Shown: one piece after another, positions 41,593-44,639 of the stretch
Numbering within the stretch: position 1 is the first letter of the stretch
Layout of the letters: each line of letters starts with the position of its first letter
Assembly: GCA_041846575.1 (NCBI GenBank)
Contig: JBGZFC010000029.1
Coordinates: forward strand, 1-44,639
DNA from: JBGZFC01 sp041846575
GTDB lineage: Bacteria > Bacteroidota > Bacteroidia > Bacteroidales > Dysgonomonadaceae
Direction of reading: 5' to 3'
Length of the DNA stretch: 44,639 nt
Notes under the pieces: model-generated
Databases searched by the model: none
Told to the model about the DNA's origin: nothing
What the model saw: the letters and a program-made list of their open reading frames with translations, nothing else
Position numbers and translations under genes: made by a program

Positions 41593-43857
41593 ATGAAAAA
41601 AGTCCAAAACTGTTTCCTGCTACTTGTTCTTGTATCTTTATTTTCCTGCCAAGGAAATAAGTTAAAAGAATATGCAGATACAACAGATATTGTTCGTTTA
41701 ATACCATTACCCAATAATATTAAAGTTGGTCAGGATTCGCTTGATATTACATCGGGGTTGAGATTTAACCTGACAAAACTGAATTCTGAAATTGAAAACA
41801 ATCTGAAAGCCTTTTTGGAATTCACTTCGTTGAACATTTCAGATTCGGGGATAGAGGTGAAGTTTTCATTAAATAATTCATTAGATTCTGATTCTTTGAA
41901 TGAATCTTATACGCTGTCTGTCAATAAAAGAGGAGTTGAGATAAGCGCAGTATCAGAAGCCGGACTATTTTATGCTATTCAAACACTTATACAACTTACA
42001 GAACAAAATCCTGATAAGTTGCCGTTTATAGAGATAGAAGACAGCCCCGAATTTGCTTATCGGGGGATGCATATTGATGTTTCTCGCCATTTTTTCTCAC
42101 TCGATTTTCTAAAAAAGCAAATCGATATGATGGCACACTATAAACTCAATTATTTTCATTGGCATCTCACTGACGGACCGGGTTGGCGTATCGAAATAAA
42201 AAAATATCCTGAACTGACTAATATTGCTGCCTGGCGTTCACAACCTCTTTGGAAAGAGTGGTGGAATTCAGAACGAAGATATACTAACGAGGGCGCCCCA
42301 AATGCTTATGGAGGCTATTACACGCAAGAAGAGGCTAAAGAGTTGGTTGAATATGCCTCAAAAAGACATATCACAATTATTCCTGAGATAGAGATGCCCG
42401 GGCATTCGGAGGAGGTTCTCGCTATATATCCGCATCTTGCTTGCACCGAAAAACCATATACAAGCAGCGAGCTATGTATAGGTAATGAGGAGACTTTTGT
42501 TTTTCTGGAAAATGTTTTGGATGAAATTATAGATATTTTTCCGTCGGATTATATTCATATCGGCGGCGACGAGGCGAGCAAGGAACATTGGAAAAAGTGC
42601 CCTAAATGTCGGAAACGCATCAAAAAAGAGAATTTAAAAGACGAAGCCGAACTGCAAAGTTATCTTATCAGACGAATAGAAAAATATCTGCATTCAAAAG
42701 GAAGAAAACTAATCGGTTGGGATGAAATCTTGGAGGGCGGATTGGAAAAAAGTGCAATTGTAATGAACTGGCGTGATGAGAAAATAGGCATAGAGGCAGC
42801 ACAAAGCGGACATAAGGTTATTATGACACCCGGCAAATACACGTACATCAACAGATATCAAAGTTCGCCCGAAAAAGAACCCGAAGCCATGGGAGGTTAC
42901 TTGCCTTTGAAAAATATTTATTATTACAATCCTGTACCCGATAGCCTTTCTGCCGAAGGTGCAAATAATATATGGGGAGTTCAATCATGTTTGTGGACAG
43001 AATGCATCCCAACTGAAGAATATGCCGAATATATGCTCTATCCTCGCATGTTGGCTCTTGCCGAAATAGCTTGGACAAATCCTCAAAATAAATCATGGGA
43101 GTCGTTTAAATGTCGTGTAAATCAATCTATTCCGATGCTGCAACAGAAAGGTTATAACTCTTTCACTTTGAGTAAAGAACCTGAAATTTTATTGAAAAAT
43201 GACTCCGTCAATAAAGCGATAGCCATTATTCTTACCTCCGAAATATGTCCCGTAGAGATACGCTACACAACTGACGGCTCAAAAGTTACTAACGAATCGC
43301 TTTTGTATGATAGTCCTGTTTTGGTAAGAGATTCGGCAAAATTGAAAACTCAACTGTTTAGAAATGGAGAGCCATTGGGCAATGTTTTGGAAAAACGGGT
43401 CGATTATCACAAGGCAATAGGCAAAAAAATTGAATATATCAATCCATACAATAAATACTATCCGGCAAGTGGCGAAAATAGCTTGATTGACGGATTATTC
43501 GGTGGTTTTTCGCATGGCGACGGCTTTTGGCAAGGTTTTATAGGAGCCGATTTTGATGTGATTATCGATTTGGGCGAAACAGATTTGCTTCATTATACTC
43601 GAATCAATTTCTTACAAAACGGAAATGCCGAAATTTGGTTTCCAAAAGATATTACAATCTCACTATCTAATGAAAGAGACGGAAATTTTGAAACAGTTGC
43701 CTCCTTTGTTAACAACAAAATAGACAATAAAACAGGCATATTTTTCAAATCGTTTGAATGGAACGGTTCTAAGCAATCACGATTTATTCGTATTACTGCA
43801 ACCATTAATCCCACTGTTCGAGGTTGGATATTTGCCGATGAGGTGGTGGTGTGGTAG
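41593..43857 (+). CDS. beta-N-acetylhexosaminidase, GH20 lipoprotein
   Basis: This 754-aa exported glycosidase removes terminal GlcNAc/GalNAc by substrate-assisted catalysis. The lipoprotein signal ends LFSC (C19). The N-terminal chitobiase-like domain (about 30-150) is followed by the GH20 barrel: YRGMHIDVSRHFF (156-168), FHWHLTDGPGWR, EIEMPGH, and the catalytic pair D326-E327 in HIGGDEA. After about residue 535 comes a chitobiase C-terminal-type segment (VEIRYTTDGS), then a discoidin-like domain (about 620-754) that may bind glycan. It is likely surface-bound and used to harvest N-glycan, mucin, chitin or peptidoglycan sugars. No SusC/SusD pair is adjacent. Confidence 0.95.
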   Translation: MKKVQNCFLLLVLVSLFSCQGNKLKEYADTTDIVRLIPLPNNIKVGQDSLDITSGLRFNLTKLNSEIENNLKAFLEFTSLNISDSGIEVKFSLNNSLDSDSLNESYTLSVNKRGVEISAVSEAGLFYAIQTLIQLTEQNPDKLPFIEIEDSPEFAYRGMHIDVSRHFFSLDFLKKQIDMMAHYKLNYFHWHLTDGPGWRIEIKKYPELTNIAAWRSQPLWKEWWNSERRYTNEGAPNAYGGYYTQEEAKELVEYASKRHITIIPEIEMPGHSEEVLAIYPHLACTEKPYTSSELCIGNEETFVFLENVLDEIIDIFPSDYIHIGGDEASKEHWKKCPKCRKRIKKENLKDEAELQSYLIRRIEKYLHSKGRKLIGWDEILEGGLEKSAIVMNWRDEKIGIEAAQSGHKVIMTPGKYTYINRYQSSPEKEPEAMGGYLPLKNIYYYNPVPDSLSAEGANNIWGVQSCLWTECIPTEEYAEYMLYPRMLALAEIAWTNPQNKSWESFKCRVNQSIPMLQQKGYNSFTLSKEPEILLKNDSVNKAIAIILTSEICPVEIRYTTDGSKVTNESLLYDSPVLVRDSAKLKTQLFRNGEPLGNVLEKRVDYHKAIGKKIEYINPYNKYYPASGENSLIDGLFGGFSHGDGFWQGFIGADFDVIIDLGETDLLHYTRINFLQNGNAEIWFPKDITISLSNERDGNFETVASFVNNKIDNKTGIFFKSFEWNGSKQSRFIRITATINPTVRGWIFADEVVVW

Positions 43858-44157
43858 TATATTGTTGGTTGTTATTTTTTTGTTTTTAGCTACCCGAAGT
43901 CAGAAGACCGATGTGTATTAGTTCATAGATAATAGTTGAAAGTGCTTGATTGTTCGGTATTTATCAATAAATTCTGTAATGCTAAACTAATTGAGGTATC
44001 TATTGATGCGAAATTGTTCTGTGTATTAGAGGAAAACCGTTTATTATTAGAGATTTTTTTATCATTTGGGGTTTGTAGAAAAGATAGTACCAAAAATCTC
44101 AGACATTGAAGTTGTTGCTCTTTCGCCGGCAGCAGAAGTAGAAAAATTACGGAGTAA
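43858..44157. other. gene-free stretch before the last gene
   Basis: About 300 bases without a supported gene between the hexosaminidase and the shared terminator. A plus-strand open frame from a TTG at 44066 runs through that terminator and antisense to the next gene, so it is not credible. No promoter or repeat is recognised. Confidence 0.4.
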
Positions 44158-44192
44158 AAAAAGTGCCTTCAAAAAAACAGAAGGCACTTTTT
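44158..44192. terminator. bidirectional terminator of the DUF1858 gene
   Basis: AAAAAGTGCCTTC (44158-44170) and GAAGGCACTTTTT (44180-44192) form a 13-bp stem with flanking A and T runs on both sides. It begins 8 bases past the stop codon of the minus-strand gene. Confidence 0.88.
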
Positions 44193-44200
44193 GGTCAATA

Positions 44201-44639
44201 TTATTGTTTCAATATAAACGTCCTCACTTTACCCTCCGAAGGTGGCATTATAGATATTGCAAAGCCTTTGCTTCTCAGTATATCTATGATAGGCGACGGT
44301 ACAAAAGGCGTTACCAACTCCAATGTTTGCCCCACGGCCAACTCTTCGGCTGCCTGCAATACCATATCCTTCGGATGATTACCCTCGGCTATCGTATCGC
44401 ATACGTCGAGTATGCGGTCGGCTTTCGGAGCTTGATTAACGGTAGTTACCGTATCGTTGTCGGACGAGCCGTATGTGATGTCGCCCAACGCCCCAAGCCC
44501 TGCTTTTTGCCTTAGTGCATCGACCATCTCCACAATATTTACGCCCCCTACCTTAGCGGCTTGTTGTAGCGATGTTACTTTGGCTACGGTGCGTCGCAAT
44601 ACGGGGTTTTTGAGGGCTGCAAAAGCGGCTGACAACTCC
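44201..44639 (-). CDS. DUF1858/DUF2249-like protein, 5' end outside the window
   Basis: The visible 145 codons are the C-terminal part of a minus-strand gene whose start lies beyond 44639. The first visible part (FAALKNPVLRRTVAKVTSLQQAAKVGGV) resembles the DUF1858 domain. The last about 75 residues (ADRILDVCDTIAEGNHPKDM, then FVPSPIIDILRSKGF) resemble DUF2249, a TusA-like small alpha/beta domain. Such proteins are suspected of roles in redox, metal or sulfur chemistry, but no function is established. No cysteine in a clear TusA position is seen. Its G+C is distinctly higher than that of neighbouring genes. Confidence 0.75.
   Translation of the reverse strand, partial: ELSAAFAALKNPVLRRTVAKVTSLQQAAKVGGVNIVEMVDALRQKAGLGALGDITYGSSDNDTVTTVNQAPKADRILDVCDTIAEGNHPKDMVLQAAEELAVGQTLELVTPFVPSPIIDILRSKGFAISIMPPSEGKVRTFILKQ

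Noticed and set aside
44066..44515. 149-codon plus-strand open frame
   Set aside because: It starts at TTG, runs through a strong terminator hairpin and is antisense to the DUF1858-type gene.

Overview
The window looks like chromosomal DNA of an AT-rich member of the Bacteroidota, most likely the order Bacteroidales. The evidence is a three-gene succinate dehydrogenase/fumarate reductase set (cytochrome b, flavoprotein, iron-sulfur protein), a PorT-type protein of the type IX secretion system, a DUF5606 gene, PyrB plus PyrI, little use of Shine-Dalgarno sites, and repeated promoter motifs of the Bacteroidetes type (TTTG or a variant, about 20 nt, then TAnnTTTG). No rRNA, tRNA, CRISPR array, insertion sequence or prophage is visible. 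Most of the window is housekeeping sequence.

Layout: (1) 272-4216, sdhCAB operon, interrupted between sdhA and sdhB by a four-helix-bundle (S23/IVP-type) gene flanked by imperfect inverted repeats. (2) 4398-7322, a beta-barrel protein and PriA. (3) 7753-8866, release factor 2 with an intact programmed +1 frameshift. (4) 9012-12445, an SLC13 transporter convergent with a secreted serpin, with repeat-like sequence between them. (5) 12668-15946, arginine decarboxylase, then CdsA and DUF5606 on the other strand. (6) 16106-19943 on the minus strand, pyrB-pyrI-flavin reductase-U32 protein. (7) 20193-22540, GAPDH, a small 2[4Fe-4S] ferredoxin and PorT. (8) 22546-25810 on the minus strand, MtaB, a lipid A-type acyltransferase and a GT2 glycosyltransferase. 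(9) 26336-27471, a pair of half-size CHR transporters. (10) 27704-31141 on the minus strand, a C69 dipeptidase and a phosphohexomutase.

(11) 31392-36841 is a tight plus-strand run: FtsB/DivIC-like protein, small membrane protein, NtrC-like response regulator, hybrid histidine kinase with a C-terminal HPt domain, and XerD. The regulator has lost nearly every motif needed for ATP hydrolysis and sigma-54 activation. I regard this as the most unusual protein in the window. (12) 37046-40436, dnaN, a DnaQ-type exonuclease, a DUF5715 lipoprotein with a LAS/M15-like zinc motif, and truA. (13) 40735-43857, a SIMPL protein and a GH20 hexosaminidase lipoprotein. (14) 44201-44639, the 3' part of a DUF1858-type gene with clearly higher G+C.

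Together the genes describe an anaerobic, glycan- and peptide-using, Gram-negative cell: fumarate respiration, pyrimidine and polyamine synthesis, phospholipid and lipid A synthesis, periplasmic proteolysis and its control, and replication and chromosome segregation. The two observations I would follow first are the inserted four-helix-bundle cassette in the sdh operon and the degenerate sigma-54-type regulator paired with a phosphorelay kinase between division and XerD genes.
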